Of a DNA stretch of 64,000 nt, positions 43,323 to 52,113 are shown one piece after another. Origin of the DNA: Kineosporia succinea. GTDB lineage: Bacteria > Actinomycetota > Actinomycetes > Actinomycetales > Kineosporiaceae. Made by a program: the position numbers and the translations under genes. The stretch lies in NCBI RefSeq assembly GCF_030811555.1, contig NZ_JAUSQZ010000001.1:6755241-6819240 (forward strand), in the 5' to 3' direction. How positions within the stretch are numbered: position 1 is the stretch's first letter; each line of letters begins with the position of its first letter. The notes under the pieces are model-generated. The model worked only from the letters and a program-made list of their open reading frames with translations, searched no databases and had not been told where the DNA came from.

Positions 43323-44984
43323 ATGCGCAACCAAAGGCGGTCGCGTCACTGGAAACGAGCACTTGCGCTGCCGGCCGTGCTGGCCCTGGCCTGGACCGCA
43401 CTGGCCGGGGTGGTCACAGCGCAGACCGCGGAGGCGGCCACGCCCGGGCAGGTGCTGTACTCCCCGAACCTGTCCACCTTCCCCGCCGGAACGGCCGGGT
43501 ACCCGCGGGCGATCCGGCTCGACCACGACAACTCCAGCAATCAGACCATGCTGGCGACGTTCGCGCAGAGTGGCCAGAACGAGCCGGGCAACCTGCCGGT
43601 CTACCGGAGCACGAACGGCGGTGACAGCTGGGGCAAGATCTCCACGGTCACGTCGAACACGGCCGGGTGGGACATCGAGGCCCCGACCCTGTTCGAGGTC
43701 CCCCGGAACATCACCGGCCTGAGCGCCGGCGACGTCCTGGCGGCCGGAACGGCCTGGAAGGTCGGGGATTACACGCAGCAGAAGGTCGAGGTGTTCCGCA
43801 GCACCAACGGCGGGGCGAGCTGGTCGTTCCTGTCGAACTGCACCTCGACGAGCGGCCTGCCCAACAGCTGGGGCCACGGCATCTGGGAGCCGGCGTTCCT
43901 GGTGGCCGACGACAACTCGCTGGCGTGCTTCATCTCCGACGAGCGCCCGGCCAACTCGGCGACGAACAACCAGGTGATCGGGCACTACACGTCGACGAAC
44001 GGCGGGGCGAGCTGGAGTTCGGCCCTGACCGCGGACGTGAGCTTCCCGAACGACAGCCTGGCGCGGCCGGGCATGCAGACGTTCGCGGAGCTGCCCAACG
44101 GCACGTTCGTCATGTCGTACGAGATGTGCCGGGACGCGACGAACGCCGACCACGCCTGCGAGGTGTACGTCAAGACCAGTGCGGACGGCCTGAGCTGGGG
44201 GGCCGCGGGTTCGGCGGGCACGCTGGTGCAGACGGCCGACGCCCGGCAGCTGCTGCACACGCCGCACATCTCGTGGATCTCCGGCGGAGGCTCCAACGGC
44301 ACGTTGCTGCTGTCGGGGCAGCGGGTCGTCGCCGGGCCGACGGGCAACAAGACGGTGCTGGCCGAGTCGGGCACCGTGCTCTTCACCAACCGGAACCTCG
44401 GGGCCGGTGAGTGGACCGAGGCGAGCACGCCGGTGACCGTCGACCCGACGGGCGGCTACGGCACCGGTGTCCCGTCCTGCCCGGGCTACTCGACGCCGGC
44501 GCTGCCCCGCGAGGACGGCACCACGTACGTGTACTTCGCGGCCACCTGGCGCGGCCAGAACAACCAGTGCGAGGTCCGTTTCGGCACCGGGCGGATCCCG
44601 GGCCCGACCGGCGCGATCAGGACCACCGACGGCAAGTGCCTGGACGTGGACACCAACACGGCGGCGAACGGCAACGCGGCCCAGGTGTACACGTGCGGGG
44701 TCGCGACCGGTCAGCGCTGGTCGATCGAGAGCGACGGCACGATCCGGGCGTTCGGCAAGTGCCTCGACGTGGACGCCCAGGGCACGGCCAACTTCACCAA
44801 GGTCCAGCTGTGGGAGTGCAACGGCTCCGGCGCCCAGCAGTGGGCCAGGTCGACGGCGGGCGCGCTGCGCAACCCGCAGTCGGGGCGGTGCCTGGACATC
44901 CCGTCGGGCAACACCGCCGACGGCACGAGGCTGCAGATCTACGACTGCAACGGGCTGAGCTCGCAGGCCTGGACGACCGCGTAG
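43323..44984 (+). CDS. Secreted BNR-repeat propeller enzyme (sialidase / GH93-like) with C-terminal ricin-type CBM13
   Basis: The 553-residue exported protein has a signal peptide (RALALPAVLALAWTALAGVVTAQTAEA). The catalytic region contains Asp-box-like turns RSTNGGDSW, RSTNGGASW, TSTNGGASW and KTSADGLSW, marks of the six-bladed propeller shared by sialidases and GH93 exo-arabinanases. From about residue 430, a beta-trefoil lectin domain (CBM13) has three repeats: GKCLDVDTNTAANGNAAQVY, GKCLDVDAQGTANFTKVQLW and GRCLDIPSGNTADGTRLQIY, each with a Q-x-W end. GAGAGGAAA precedes the ATG. It is the last gene of the operon, 25 bases after GH2, and likely makes the oligosaccharide that the transporter imports. 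Confidence 0.85.
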   Translation: MRNQRRSRHWKRALALPAVLALAWTALAGVVTAQTAEAATPGQVLYSPNLSTFPAGTAGYPRAIRLDHDNSSNQTMLATFAQSGQNEPGNLPVYRSTNGGDSWGKISTVTSNTAGWDIEAPTLFEVPRNITGLSAGDVLAAGTAWKVGDYTQQKVEVFRSTNGGASWSFLSNCTSTSGLPNSWGHGIWEPAFLVADDNSLACFISDERPANSATNNQVIGHYTSTNGGASWSSALTADVSFPNDSLARPGMQTFAELPNGTFVMSYEMCRDATNADHACEVYVKTSADGLSWGAAGSAGTLVQTADARQLLHTPHISWISGGGSNGTLLLSGQRVVAGPTGNKTVLAESGTVLFTNRNLGAGEWTEASTPVTVDPTGGYGTGVPSCPGYSTPALPREDGTTYVYFAATWRGQNNQCEVRFGTGRIPGPTGAIRTTDGKCLDVDTNTAANGNAAQVYTCGVATGQRWSIESDGTIRAFGKCLDVDAQGTANFTKVQLWECNGSGAQQWARSTAGALRNPQSGRCLDIPSGNTADGTRLQIYDCNGLSSQAWTTA

Positions 44985-44989
44985 TAGGC

Positions 44990-45035
44990 CGACCGTGCTG
45001 CTTCCGATGCTCGACCGTCGGAAGCAGCACGGTCG
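44990..45035. terminator. Strong bidirectional hairpin terminator
   Basis: A perfect 18-bp stem (CGACCGTGCTGCTTCCGA at 44990-45007, complement at 45018-45035) with a 10-base loop, starting 5 bases after the stop of the secreted enzyme and ending 42 bases before the convergent response-regulator stop. There is no U-run on either side, as usual for actinobacterial hairpin terminators. Confidence 0.8.
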
Positions 45036-45077
45036 CGCTCATCCCACCCCGGCCGGCGGAACCGGTCGCGGTGCCCG

Positions 45078-45776
45078 TCACCCGTTCTGCTCGCGGGTGC
45101 TCAGCTCGTGGGCTCCGGGCACGACGACACCGGTCTCGTAGGCCAGCACCACGGCCTGCACCCGGTCACGCAGGCCGAGTTTGGCCAGGACGTGCCCGAC
45201 GTGGACCTTGACCGTGCCCTCGGACAGGAAGAGCTGCGCCGCGATCTCCTGGTTGGAACGGCCGGCGGCCATGATCAGGAAGACGTCACGCTCGCGCTCG
45301 GTCAGGCAGTTCAGTACCTCCTCGCGGCGCTGCGCCCCCTGGGTGCCCGGCATGACGGACCCGAAACGTTCCAGCAGGCGGCGGGTCACGGTCGGGGCGA
45401 GCACCGCGTCGCCGCCGTGCACGGTGCGGATGGCGGCGAGCAGGACGTCGGGTGGCGCGTCCTTGAGCAGGAAACCGCTGGCCCCGGCGCGCAGCCCGGC
45501 GAAGACGTACTCGTCGAGGTCGAACGTGGTCAGGATGATGACCCGGGCCCGGGGGGCGCCGGCGAGAATGCGCTCGGTGGCGGTGATCCCGTCCATCGTG
45601 GGCATCCGCACGTCCATCAGCACCACGTCGGGCTTCAGGGCGGCGGCCATCGGCAGCGCGGTCGTGCCGTCATCGGCCTCCCCCAGCACCTCGATGCCGG
45701 GCTCCGGTTCGAGAACCATCCGCAGGCCGAGCCGCAGGAACTGCTGGTCGTCGACCAGCATCACACCGATCGTCAC
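45078..45776 (-). CDS. NarL/LuxR-type response regulator
   Basis: The 232-residue protein has a receiver domain with acidic pair DD (VMLVDDQQ), phosphorylatable Asp55 (VVLMDVRMP), Thr in IILTTFD and Lys in LLKDAPPD. The C-terminal LuxR HTH is LTERERDVFLIMAAGRSNQEIAAQLFLSEGTVKVHVGHVLAKL. The GTG start overlaps the kinase stop (GTGA) and has GAGGTG upstream. It is the partner of the kinase encoded directly before it. Confidence 0.95.
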   Translation of the reverse strand: MTIGVMLVDDQQFLRLGLRMVLEPEPGIEVLGEADDGTTALPMAAALKPDVVLMDVRMPTMDGITATERILAGAPRARVIILTTFDLDEYVFAGLRAGASGFLLKDAPPDVLLAAIRTVHGGDAVLAPTVTRRLLERFGSVMPGTQGAQRREEVLNCLTERERDVFLIMAAGRSNQEIAAQLFLSEGTVKVHVGHVLAKLGLRDRVQAVVLAYETGVVVPGAHELSTREQNG

Positions 45777-46960
45777 CGGGCCACCTCGTCGTTCGCCGCG
45801 CCGGTCAGGGGGAAGCCCGCGCTGACCCGCCATCCGCCGCGCGAGGCCGGGCCGGCCTCGAGCGTGCCCCCGAAGGACTGCACCCGCTGGCGCATCCCCA
45901 GGATGCCGCGTCCGCGCCCGTCCGCCGACTCCACCCCGGAACCGCCGCGTCCGTCGTCCTCGATCAGGATCTCGATGGCCTCCGGCCGGTAGCCCAGCCG
46001 GACCACGGTTCTCGTGGCGCCCTGCGCGTGCTTCATCGAGTTGGTCAGGGCCTCCTGCACCAGGCGGTACACGGTGAGCTGCAGACCGCTGGAGGCCAGT
46101 TCGCCCGGCGGATCACCCTCGACCTCGAGCGTCACCGGCAGGCCGGTCGCCCGGACCTGGCTGACCAGACCGTCGAGCGAGCGCAGGTCGGGCACCGGCT
46201 GCCGCTCCGGGGAGGCGGGCATGGTGCCGAGCAGCCGCCGGGTCTCCTCGAGGGCGGAGCGGGCCATGGTGACGGTGGTGGTGACGGCCTGGCGGGACCG
46301 TTCGCTGGTGATCTCGCCGCTGCGGGCCAGGCCCTCGCTGAGCGCGACCACCACGGTCAGGTGGTGGGCGATCAGGTCGTGCATCTCGCGGGCGATGCGG
46401 GCGCGCTCGTCGGCGGCGGCGAGCTGGTCGCGTTGCTCGCGTTCGACCTCGAGGTGGCGGTTGCGCTCGTTCAGCGCCTCCTGGTGCCGGTCGCGAGTCT
46501 GGCGGTACAGGCCGAGAGCGAAGGCCAGGGTCTGCGGGGCGGCGAGACCGACGAAGATCAGGATCTTCTGCATCACCGAGTTCAGCGACGACATCGCACC
46601 GGCCGCGAAGATCAGCGGCAGCACCAGGGACAGGGCGAGCGCGACGCAGGCCGCGCGCAGGGAGCAGAGCACCGTGACCGTGTGCACCGCGATCGTCACG
46701 ACCGCGATGTGCAGCAGGACGTTGTTCGCGTGGGCGCTCCAGACCACCACGGTCAGCACCAGCATGGCGAGGTTGACCGGCAGCACCCAGATGCGCCGCA
46801 GCAGCATCAGCACGAAGAACAGGGCCGCGGCCAGGGCGGTGGGCCCGTCGGGGCGCTCCAGACCGGCCAGCGCGACGACGGCCGCGAGCGCGCCGTCCAG
46901 AGCCCAGGAGCGGACGGGACGGCCCCGCAGCGGGGTCACCGGCCGGAAGAAACCCTTCAC
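45773..46960 (-). CDS. NarL-type sensor histidine kinase
   Basis: The 395-residue protein has about five to six transmembrane helices in the first 150 residues, a short coiled coil (LNERNRHLEVEREQRDQLAAA) and the HisKA_3 motif ERARIAREMHDLIAHHL with His194, followed by an HATPase domain (QEALTNSMKHAQ; IEDDGRGGSG; GRGILGMRQRVQSFGGTLEAG). There is little extracellular sequence, so it resembles intramembrane-sensing kinases that respond to envelope stress. It is in an operon with a PLDc_N-type small membrane protein and the response regulator. Confidence 0.95.
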   Translation of the reverse strand: MKGFFRPVTPLRGRPVRSWALDGALAAVVALAGLERPDGPTALAAALFFVLMLLRRIWVLPVNLAMLVLTVVVWSAHANNVLLHIAVVTIAVHTVTVLCSLRAACVALALSLVLPLIFAAGAMSSLNSVMQKILIFVGLAAPQTLAFALGLYRQTRDRHQEALNERNRHLEVEREQRDQLAAADERARIAREMHDLIAHHLTVVVALSEGLARSGEITSERSRQAVTTTVTMARSALEETRRLLGTMPASPERQPVPDLRSLDGLVSQVRATGLPVTLEVEGDPPGELASSGLQLTVYRLVQEALTNSMKHAQGATRTVVRLGYRPEAIEILIEDDGRGGSGVESADGRGRGILGMRQRVQSFGGTLEAGPASRGGWRVSAGFPLTGAANDEVAR

Positions 46961-46973
46961 GTCGCTCCTGCTC

Positions 46974-47255
46974 TCAGTAGGCCGTTCCCGGACCGCGCCT
47001 GCGCGCGTCCGGACGCCCGATCAGGTACCAAGCAAACCAGGCCAGCACCGGGAAGCAGAACACGAAGAGCAGCCAGACGATCTTCCGGCCCGGCGGGAGC
47101 GCGGAGTTGAGGATCGAGCCGACCACGACGACGAACAGCACCACCAGGGCCAGCAGCACGCCGATGAGCACGGCCGACAACAGCCAGTGGCCGGGGTGCG
47201 ACGGAACGTCACCCGACCTGGAGGCCAGAACGAGCTGCGCAGTAACGGAAGTCAT
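46974..47255 (-). CDS. Small membrane protein with PLDc_N domain
   Basis: The 93-residue protein has two helices (WLLSAVLIGVLLALVVLFVVVVGSIL and IVWLLFVFCFPVLAWFAWYLIGR) joined by a short PPGRK loop, the pattern of the phospholipase_D-nuclease N-terminal domain (PLDc_N), which in small proteins occurs without the nuclease. It is 13 bases upstream of the kinase gene in the same direction, so it may act as an accessory of the sensor. Confidence 0.75.
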   Translation of the reverse strand: MTSVTAQLVLASRSGDVPSHPGHWLLSAVLIGVLLALVVLFVVVVGSILNSALPPGRKIVWLLFVFCFPVLAWFAWYLIGRPDARRRGPGTAY

Positions 47256-47448
47256 GTCGTCCAGGCTGGTGCCCGGGCGGGCGGCGGGCCATATCCCGGC
47301 CGTCCACGACCGGCTATGCCTGAGGTCGTAGACGGGATGCGCACGGAAGGCGATCGGCAGTGTTTCTTCAGACTGCCCCGGCAGGATCGTCCTTCCCCGA
47401 CGACGAAGGACGTGGACCCTGACCCGCTCACCCGCGCTCGGCACCCGC

Positions 47449-48741
47449 GTGCACCTGGGCTACGGCCTCGGCTCGGTCGTCACGGGGACGTTCGGCACCG
47501 TGCCCGGCCTGATGCTGCTGCCCTATCTGACGGACTCCCTCGGTGTCTCCGCGGTGACCGCCGCCGTCCTGGTGTTCACCCCGAAGGTCTGGGACGTCGT
47601 CCTCAATCCGCTGGCCGGGCGCATCAGCGATCGCTCGGGCGACCCCCGCGGCCCCCGGCGCCCGTTCCTGCTGCGCGGCGGCATCCCCCTGGCGGCCGGC
47701 TTCGCCCTGCTGTTCGCCGCACCGCCGCTCGGTTCCCCGGCCCTGCAGGCGGCGTGGGTCTTCGGGCTGTACCTGGTGTGCGCGACGGCGTACGCGTTCT
47801 TCCAGGTGCCGTACATGTCGATGCCGGCCGAGATCACCCGCTCGTACCACGAGCGCACCCGCCTGATGAGCTGGCGGGTGGGGGTTCTCGCGTTCGTCAT
47901 CCTGCTCACCGGCGCGCTGGCCCCGGCGGTGCGGGACGCGTTCGGCGGGCTCGACGGCTACCGGGTGATGGGGGCACTGGTCGGGGTCCTGCTCCTGATC
48001 GGGGTCGTCAGCACCTATCTCGCCACCGGTACGGCCCCCGTCGGCCCGGTGGCCCCGGCCGCCGGGAGGCTGCGCGAGCAGGTGGCCGTCGCGGTGAGGA
48101 CGCCTGACTTCCGTTTCCTCCTGCTCACTTTCGTGCTGCAGGCGCTGGCCTCCAGCACGATGCTCGCGGCGGTCGCGTACGTCTCGCGCTGGGTGCTGGA
48201 CGACGACGCGGCGGCCAGCGTCCTGTTCGTCTGCTTCATCGGCCCGGCCCTGCTGCTGACCCCGGTCTGGGCGATGCTCGGCCGGCGGTTCGGGAAACTG
48301 CGGGGGTACGTGGCGGCGTCACTGGTCTGGGTGGTCGCCTCGGGCGCGTTGCTGGGTGCCGGTTCCGGTTCGGCCGCGCTGGTCTACGCGGCGGCCGGGC
48401 TCGCGGGCATCGGGTACGCCGGCATGCAGCTGTTCCCGATGGCCATGTTCCCGGACGTGACGGCGGCCGAGACCGCCCGCACCGGGCAGAACCGCTCGGG
48501 ACTGTTCACCGGGATCTGGACCGCGGGCGAAACCCTGGGCCTGGCCCTGGGCCCGGGGCTGTACGGGCTCGTGCTGGCCTGCGGCGGCTACCGTTCCAGC
48601 GACGCCGGCAGCGGGCTGCAGACCCAGCCCGACTCGGCGCTGACCGCCATCGTCATCGGGTTCTCGCTGGTGCCCAGCCTTCTCGTGCTGGCCAGCCTGA
48701 TCCCCCTGCGAAAGTTCGGCTCGGTGCCGGCCCGCGGCTGA
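47449..48741 (+). CDS. GPH-type sugar:cation symporter (MFS_2)
   Basis: The 430-residue membrane protein has twelve helices and the glycoside-pentoside-hexuronide family start LGYGLGSVVTGTFGTVPGLMLLPYLTD, with the FTPKVWDVVLNPLAGRISDRSGDPRGPRRPFLL loop that is characteristic. The GTG at 47449 gives a slightly short N terminus. Family-like text continues upstream in frame (TLTRSPALGTR), and a rare CTG start at 47419, 9 bases after AAGGA, is possible. The substrate is probably a sugar or glycoside. Confidence 0.88.
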   Translation: MHLGYGLGSVVTGTFGTVPGLMLLPYLTDSLGVSAVTAAVLVFTPKVWDVVLNPLAGRISDRSGDPRGPRRPFLLRGGIPLAAGFALLFAAPPLGSPALQAAWVFGLYLVCATAYAFFQVPYMSMPAEITRSYHERTRLMSWRVGVLAFVILLTGALAPAVRDAFGGLDGYRVMGALVGVLLLIGVVSTYLATGTAPVGPVAPAAGRLREQVAVAVRTPDFRFLLLTFVLQALASSTMLAAVAYVSRWVLDDDAAASVLFVCFIGPALLLTPVWAMLGRRFGKLRGYVAASLVWVVASGALLGAGSGSAALVYAAAGLAGIGYAGMQLFPMAMFPDVTAAETARTGQNRSGLFTGIWTAGETLGLALGPGLYGLVLACGGYRSSDAGSGLQTQPDSALTAIVIGFSLVPSLLVLASLIPLRKFGSVPARG

Positions 48742-48751
48742 GGAGATTCTC

Positions 48752-48823
48752 GTGACGAACGACCGGGCGGCCCCGATCGAGCAGTTCGCCGAAGGGCTGC
48801 GGACACCCGGTGAGACCCCGTGA
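48752..48823 (+). CDS. 23-codon open frame with ideal ribosome binding site (truncated gene start?)
   Basis: The GTG at 48752 follows the symporter stop and has GAGGAG 6 bases upstream. It encodes VTNDRAAPIEQFAEGLRTPGETP and then stops. Good codon bias and the second position in a sugar-uptake operon suggest the beginning of a hydrolase or dehydrogenase gene that has been cut off, with the histidine-kinase gene next to it. It could also be a genuine small peptide. No family can be assigned. Confidence 0.35.
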   Translation: MTNDRAAPIEQFAEGLRTPGETP

Positions 48824-48872
48824 GCCGGCGGCCCGGTCCGGCCCCGCCGGGCTGACGAACGCGGGCCGGATG

Positions 48873-50339
48873 TCAGGCCGCGGGAGCCGTGGGCAGCACC
48901 ATCACCGCGGCCAGCCCGCCGCTGGATGCCCGCTCGAGCCGCAGGTCGCCACCGGCCGCCCGCACGACCGAGCGGCTGATCGCCAGGCCCAGACCGGTGC
49001 CGCCCGCCCGCGAACGGGAGCGGTCGCTGCGCCAGAACCGCTCGAACGCCACCTCCCGGTCAGGCGGCGCCAGGCCCGGTCCGTCGTCCTCGACCCGAAG
49101 CTCGGCCCGCCCACCGGGCTGCTCACCGGGCTGCTCACCGGCCTGGTCACCGGCCTGCTCACCGGTCGGGACGACGGACACCCGCACCGTCGTGCCCGCG
49201 GGCGTGTGGCGTCCGGCGTTGACCAGCAGGTTCGTCACCGCCCGGCGCAGCGCGACCGGATCGGCGCGCACCTGGACCGACCCGGCCGGCGGGCGCAGGT
49301 CGTAGACGTGTTTCGGATACAGGCGCGCGGTCTCGCCGACTACCTCGGCCAGCAGCCCGCCCAGATCGACGGTGCCGGAGCCGTTCGGCGGCGCGGTGTC
49401 GTAGCGGGCCAGGGTCAGCATGTCCTCCACCAGGCCCTCCATGCGGCCGGCCTCCTGCCAGATGTGCCGCATCGCCTCGTCCACCCCGTCCCAGTCCTGG
49501 ATGCCGCGCTCGCGGTACAGGTCGGCCCAGCCGCGCACGGCGGTCAGCGGGGTGCGCAGCTCGTGCGAGGCGTCGGCGACGAAGTCGCGCATCCGGTTCT
49601 CGCTCTGCTCCCGGGCCTCGAACGCGTCGTTCAGCGCGGTCGCGACCTGCCGCAGTTCCGGGTCGTTCTCGTCGAGGCGGACGCGTTCGGTCGTGCGCCC
49701 TCCGGCGATCGCCTCGGCGGTGCCGGCGATCTCGCGCAGCGGCCGCAGACCGGAGGCCACGAACCGGCGGGACAGCCCGAAGAACAGCGCGAGAACGATC
49801 ACGGCACCGATGATCTCGACGAGCGCCAGACGCCGCAGGGCCTGCTGTTTCGCGGTCAGTGGGTACCCGACGAGCACGGCCGTGACCGGCACGGCGACCT
49901 CTCCCTCGTCCACCTGCACCCGGATGTCCCGCCCGACGGGCACCAGCAGCACCCGGAAATCGGTGCCGGCCCGGCTCGTGTGGGTCGTCATCTCCCCCGG
50001 GGTCAGGCCGCCCAGAACGACGGACGCGTCGGGACCGTCCGCGACCGACATCGGTTCCGAGGCGGTCAGGACCCGTTCCTCCTGCCCGATGTAGGCCACG
50101 TACAGGTCGGACGGCGACAGGGCGTCGAGCAGGCCCACGCGCACCGGTTCCAGGTTGCGGGGCAGGGCCTCGATCCGGGCCGAGGCCTCGTTCAGCGTCA
50201 TGGCGACCTCGCGGTTCTGGATCGACCACACGCCCACGTACGCCACCGCATCCACCATGGTGAGCCCCAGAATCAGCGACAGCATCATCTGGGCGCGCAG
50301 TCGGCCGAAAAGGCCCTGCGGCAGGCCGGAACCGGGCAT
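48873..50339 (-). CDS. OmpR-type sensor histidine kinase (MprB/BaeS-like)
   Basis: The 488-residue protein has an N-terminal helix (MMLSLILGLTMVDAVAYVGVW), an extracellular sensor domain (about 45-165), a second helix (LALVEIIGAVIVLALFFGL), a HAMP domain, HisKA with DFVADASHELRTPLTAVRGW (His259) and an HATPase (NAGRHTP, VEDDGPGLAP, GGTGLGLAISRSVV). A four-fold 12-bp repeat gives a GEQA/GDQA/GEQP/GEQP insertion between the ATPase strands, at about residues 396-412. The gene is 6 bases downstream of its response regulator. Confidence 0.95.
   Translation of the reverse strand: MPGSGLPQGLFGRLRAQMMLSLILGLTMVDAVAYVGVWSIQNREVAMTLNEASARIEALPRNLEPVRVGLLDALSPSDLYVAYIGQEERVLTASEPMSVADGPDASVVLGGLTPGEMTTHTSRAGTDFRVLLVPVGRDIRVQVDEGEVAVPVTAVLVGYPLTAKQQALRRLALVEIIGAVIVLALFFGLSRRFVASGLRPLREIAGTAEAIAGGRTTERVRLDENDPELRQVATALNDAFEAREQSENRMRDFVADASHELRTPLTAVRGWADLYRERGIQDWDGVDEAMRHIWQEAGRMEGLVEDMLTLARYDTAPPNGSGTVDLGGLLAEVVGETARLYPKHVYDLRPPAGSVQVRADPVALRRAVTNLLVNAGRHTPAGTTVRVSVVPTGEQAGDQAGEQPGEQPGGRAELRVEDDGPGLAPPDREVAFERFWRSDRSRSRAGGTGLGLAISRSVVRAAGGDLRLERASSGGLAAVMVLPTAPAA
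49113..49165. repeat. In-frame 12-bp tandem repeat inside the kinase gene
   Basis: Four 12-bp units (ACCGGGCTGCTC twice, ACCGGCCTGGTC, ACCGGCCTGCTC) plus a 5-base remainder, encoding four Gly-Glu/Asp-Gln-Pro/Ala tetrapeptides on the minus strand. Because the unit is a multiple of three, copy-number change would keep the frame. It sits in a loop of the ATPase domain where length varies in homologues. Confidence 0.85.
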
Positions 50340-50345
50340 ACGGGT

Positions 50346-51065
50346 CTACGCGTCCCCGGGGACCGAGCGCACCGTGTACCCGAAACCACGCACCGTGCGG
50401 ATGAACGAGCCGGACGGGCCACCGAGCTTGCGCCGCAGCTGGCTGACGAACTTCTCCACCACGCCGACGTCGCCCACGTAGTTGTAACGCCAGACCGAGT
50501 CCACGATCTGCTCCTTCGAGACCACCACGTCCACGTTCACCATGAGATAACGCAGCAGCTTGTACTCGGTCGGTGACAGGTCCAGCGGCCGCCCGGCCCG
50601 GGTGACGGTGTAGAGCGCCTCGTCCATCACGACATCGTCCACCACGAGCACGTTCTCGGCGGCCGGCTCCGGCCGGCTCCCGGCCGGCGGGGCGGCCAGG
50701 CTGACGCGCCGGTGCAGCGCGATCACCCGGGCCACGACCTCGGCGACGCTGAACGGCTTGACCAGGTAGTCGTCCGCACCGAAGGCGAAGCCGGTGAGCC
50801 GGTCCTCGAGACTGTCGCGGGCGGTCAGGAACAGCACGCCGACACCGGCGTTCTCCTCGCGCAGCTCGTGGGCGAGATCCAGGCCCGAACCGTCGGGCAG
50901 CATCACGTCGAGCACCGCGACCGCCGTCGGCGTACGGGCCGCCACCTCGCGGGCCGTCTGCACGTTCGAGGCTCCGTGCACGGTGAACCCGGCGAAGCTC
51001 AGCGTGCGGGTGAGCAGTTCGAGCACCGACGGCTCGTCCTCCACGACCAGGACCGAGCGCGTCAC
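50346..51065 (-). CDS. OmpR/PhoB-type response regulator
   Basis: The 239-residue protein has a receiver (VLVVEDEPSVLE; Asp53 in AVLDVMLPDGSG; FLTARD; ADDYLVKPFS) and a winged-helix DNA-binding domain (LDLSPTEYKLLRYLMVNVDVVVSKEQIVDSVW to VRGFGYTVRSV). The GTG at 51065 is the first start directly before the receiver. The frame stays open upstream and an earlier GTG near 51112 is possible. It is transcribed with the kinase and divergent from the LmeA-like gene. Confidence 0.94.
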   Translation of the reverse strand: MTRSVLVVEDEPSVLELLTRTLSFAGFTVHGASNVQTAREVAARTPTAVAVLDVMLPDGSGLDLAHELREENAGVGVLFLTARDSLEDRLTGFAFGADDYLVKPFSVAEVVARVIALHRRVSLAAPPAGSRPEPAAENVLVVDDVVMDEALYTVTRAGRPLDLSPTEYKLLRYLMVNVDVVVSKEQIVDSVWRYNYVGDVGVVEKFVSQLRRKLGGPSGSFIRTVRGFGYTVRSVPGDA

Positions 51066-51297
51066 GGGTGCCGGTCCCGGGTGGGCCGGTTTCCCCTCGT
51101 CAATACTGAGCACCTGATCAATGATGGGGGCCGGAGGTTCCCGGCGCACATCAGCCACCTGATGATGCTCTGACCGGATCCTGACGATTCGCTGACGGAA
51201 AGGCCCGTAGTCACCCGCCGTGTTGTTCAGACACCTCTCCGGTTCACGGAAGCTCCCGGTCAGGGCGGACGCAGACGCGTCCGGCAGGCTGGGGTCC

Positions 51298-52086
51298 ATG
51301 GCGACGACCAGCCGGCGCCTTCGGTGGATCCTGATCCTGATCGTGATGCTGGCCCTGCTGGCCGGGGTCAACGTCGCGCTGGACCGGTACCTGGAGGTGC
51401 GGGCGCGGGACGAGGCGGCCTGCCGTCTGCCGGAGGGCGCGAGTGTGGTCGACGTCGAGGTCGGCGGTAACGCACTGCTGTCGTTGCTGCACGGCCGGTT
51501 CGACTCGATCGTGGTGCACAGCCGGGGTTTCGCCCTGGGCCCCGACACCGGCGTCACGGCCGACGTGATCGTGCGGATGCGGGACGTGCTCATCGACCGG
51601 CACGCCTCGTTCGAGGAGCGCATCGGCTCGGTCGACCTCGAGATCGGCCTGCCCGCGGCCACGCTGCGCCAGCTGATGGCCGCGGGCCCCGAGGCCCCCG
51701 CGACCGTGCCGGACCTGACGATCACCGACGGCGTCCTGCGCGCGTCCGTGACCGCCGCGGGCGTCCCCGTCACCGTGTCCCTCACCCCCACCGTGGCGGC
51801 CGGGGACGTCCGTCTCACCCCGACCGCCGTGCGCATCGGCAACCGGACCTTCGCGCCCGAACTGCTCCGCAACGTCCGTGGTTACCCCTCCCTGACCACG
51901 ACGGCCGGTGACCTGCTGAGCCCGCGCGACATCGACGTCCCCCATCTGATGCCCCGGGTCGACCCGGACTCCGCGACCGTCGTCGGCGACCAGTTGCGCC
52001 TGCGACTGGGCGTCGACGACGCCGGGGTCACCAGTTACCTCGCCGAGAACGCGGAACGGGCGGCGACCCGTTCCGCGTGCTCGTGA
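51298..52086 (+). CDS. LmeA-like / DUF2993 lipid-binding protein
   Basis: The 262-residue protein has an N-terminal signal anchor (RLRWILILIVMLALLAGVNVAL), then a beta-rich DUF2993 domain (ASVVDVEVGGNALLSLLHGRFDSIVVHSRGF; VIVRMRDVLID; VGDQLRLRLGVDD). The family includes mycobacterial LmeA, an outer-leaflet or periplasmic phospholipid-binding protein needed for lipomannan maturation. It is divergent from an OmpR-type two-component operon, so control by it is plausible. A direct repeat CACCTGAT occurs at 51111 and 51156 in the gap. Confidence 0.85.
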   Translation: MATTSRRLRWILILIVMLALLAGVNVALDRYLEVRARDEAACRLPEGASVVDVEVGGNALLSLLHGRFDSIVVHSRGFALGPDTGVTADVIVRMRDVLIDRHASFEERIGSVDLEIGLPAATLRQLMAAGPEAPATVPDLTITDGVLRASVTAAGVPVTVSLTPTVAAGDVRLTPTAVRIGNRTFAPELLRNVRGYPSLTTTAGDLLSPRDIDVPHLMPRVDPDSATVVGDQLRLRLGVDDAGVTSYLAENAERAATRSACS

Positions 52087-52113
52087 CTCTCTTGTGTCGA
52101 GAGACGGCTTGTC

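Noticed and set aside
40187-43330. A 1,047-codon minus-strand open frame opposite the permease and GH2 genes
   Set aside because: Composition is Gly/Arg/Val/Asp-rich without domains, and the plus strand encodes well-supported proteins in the same bases.
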